Source: Candidatus Cloacimonadota bacterium (lineage in GTDB: Bacteria; Cloacimonadota; Cloacimonadia; Cloacimonadales; Cloacimonadaceae). From it: a DNA stretch of 22,708 nt. Position numbers and translations under genes: made by a program. The notes under the pieces were generated by a model. That model saw only the letters and a list, made by a program, of their open reading frames with translations, ran no database searches and was not told the origin of the DNA. The DNA lies in contig JALNWR010000011.1 of assembly GCA_023230795.1 (NCBI GenBank), positions 1 to 22,708 of the forward strand, written 5' to 3'. Positions within the stretch are counted from its first letter, which is position 1, and each line of letters starts with the position of its first letter. Positions 22,270 through 22,708 of the stretch are shown here, piece after piece.

Positions 22270-22708
22270 ACATAGTTCTTAGCCCTCAAGAAATGCGTGA
22301 GATGGACAATCGCACTATAAAAGACCTTGGCGTTTCATCTGCTATCCTGATGGAAGTAGCTGGAGCGCGCTGCGCAGATTTTATCAAACAAAGATGCAGC
22401 AAAGAGCTGGCCGGAGGAGTGGCGATTATTTGTGGTCAGGGAAACAACGGCGGAGATGGCTATGTGATTGCCAGGCATCTGCATGATAGCTGTCCGTGGC
22501 TTACCATCCTGAGCTTGGGAGACGGCAAAATGAGCCCGGAGACTGCGCAAAACCGAAAGCTGTGTGAGAGCCTGGGCATAGTGATCCATGATATGAAAAA
22601 AGCGGATAGAATAAGAACTCACCTCGCTCATAACTTGTTGCCCCCTGGAATCTTGATTGATGCCTTGTTTGGTATAGGTTTTCACGGTGAGATGCCAGAT
22701 TTTATCCA
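22266..22708 (+). CDS. nnr: NAD(P)H-hydrate repair enzyme, N-terminal epimerase part, truncated by the window
   Basis: The first 147 codons of a gene that runs off the right edge; AAGGAG is 6 bases before the ATG. The visible part is the YjeF N-terminal (epimerase) domain: LSPQEMREMDNRTI at the start, LMEVAGARCADFI, the signature CGQGNNGGDGYVIARHL (about 57-73) and IDALFGIGF near the end. The family epimerises damaged NAD(P)HX; in most bacteria a C-terminal ADP- or ATP-dependent dehydratase domain follows, which cannot be seen here. Coupled by ATGA to the kinase. Confidence 0.9.
   Translation, partial: MNIVLSPQEMREMDNRTIKDLGVSSAILMEVAGARCADFIKQRCSKELAGGVAIICGQGNNGGDGYVIARHLHDSCPWLTILSLGDGKMSPETAQNRKLCESLGIVIHDMKKADRIRTHLAHNLLPPGILIDALFGIGFHGEMPDFI

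Overview
The window reads as a chromosomal segment of moderate GC from a Gram-negative anaerobe. The evidence is two small outer-membrane-barrel-like proteins with signal peptides, a secreted modular protein, a Wzz/O-antigen-polymerase pair, sigma54-type regulation, and an oxygen-sensitive 2-oxoacid:ferredoxin oxidoreductase next to an aminotransferase and a methylmalonyl-CoA epimerase. That metabolism suits an amino-acid-fermenting or propionate-metabolising anaerobe of the FCB group, possibly Cloacimonadota. The taxonomic guess is inference from gene content only.

Layout. (1) 1-2890: the 3' end of a secreted protein gene with a terminator, then two minus-strand tandem paralogues for small barrel proteins. 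Both the genes and about 290 bp of upstream DNA are duplicated. The copy-A upstream region has gained a segment carrying two related hairpins, and a long palindromic element lies beyond it. (2) 2839-7886: one plus-strand operon with a candidate promoter and a hairpin at its end: a SpoVG-like small protein, a class I/II aminotransferase, KorD-KorA-KorB-KorC and methylmalonyl-CoA epimerase. Together these would transaminate an amino acid, oxidise the 2-oxoacid (probably 2-oxoglutarate) to acyl-CoA with reduction of ferredoxin, and feed the succinyl-CoA/methylmalonyl-CoA/propionyl-CoA branch. (3) 8000-11935: a possible 50-residue ORF, a membrane histidine kinase with an FG-GAP/VCBS-like outer domain and a lipobox, and an NtrC-type sigma54 activator, all overlapping. 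(4) 11936-12735: about 800 bp without a convincing gene but dense in signals: a 17-bp palindrome that also occurs in the 3' end of the regulator gene, a sigma54-like promoter match, a second copy of the long palindromic element in opposite orientation, an intrinsic terminator, and eight 16-bp tandem repeats. (5) 12736-13635 minus: a Ppx/GppA family phosphatase. (6) 13816-end: one tightly packed plus-strand operon: tpiA, serS, an asparagine-synthetase-like protein without the usual Cys2, a Wzz-like protein, an O-antigen ligase/polymerase, mazG, a second histidine kinase and the start of the NAD(P)HX repair gene nnr. Most junctions overlap by 1-8 bases (56 bases at mazG/kinase), with one 16-base gap.

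The least ordinary parts are the non-coding signals around the NtrC-type system, which suggest an autoregulated or RNA-producing sigma54 locus, the dispersed palindromic element whose two copies keep pairing through compensatory changes, and the sensor domains of the two kinases. No tRNA, rRNA, CRISPR array, transposase or phage gene was seen.
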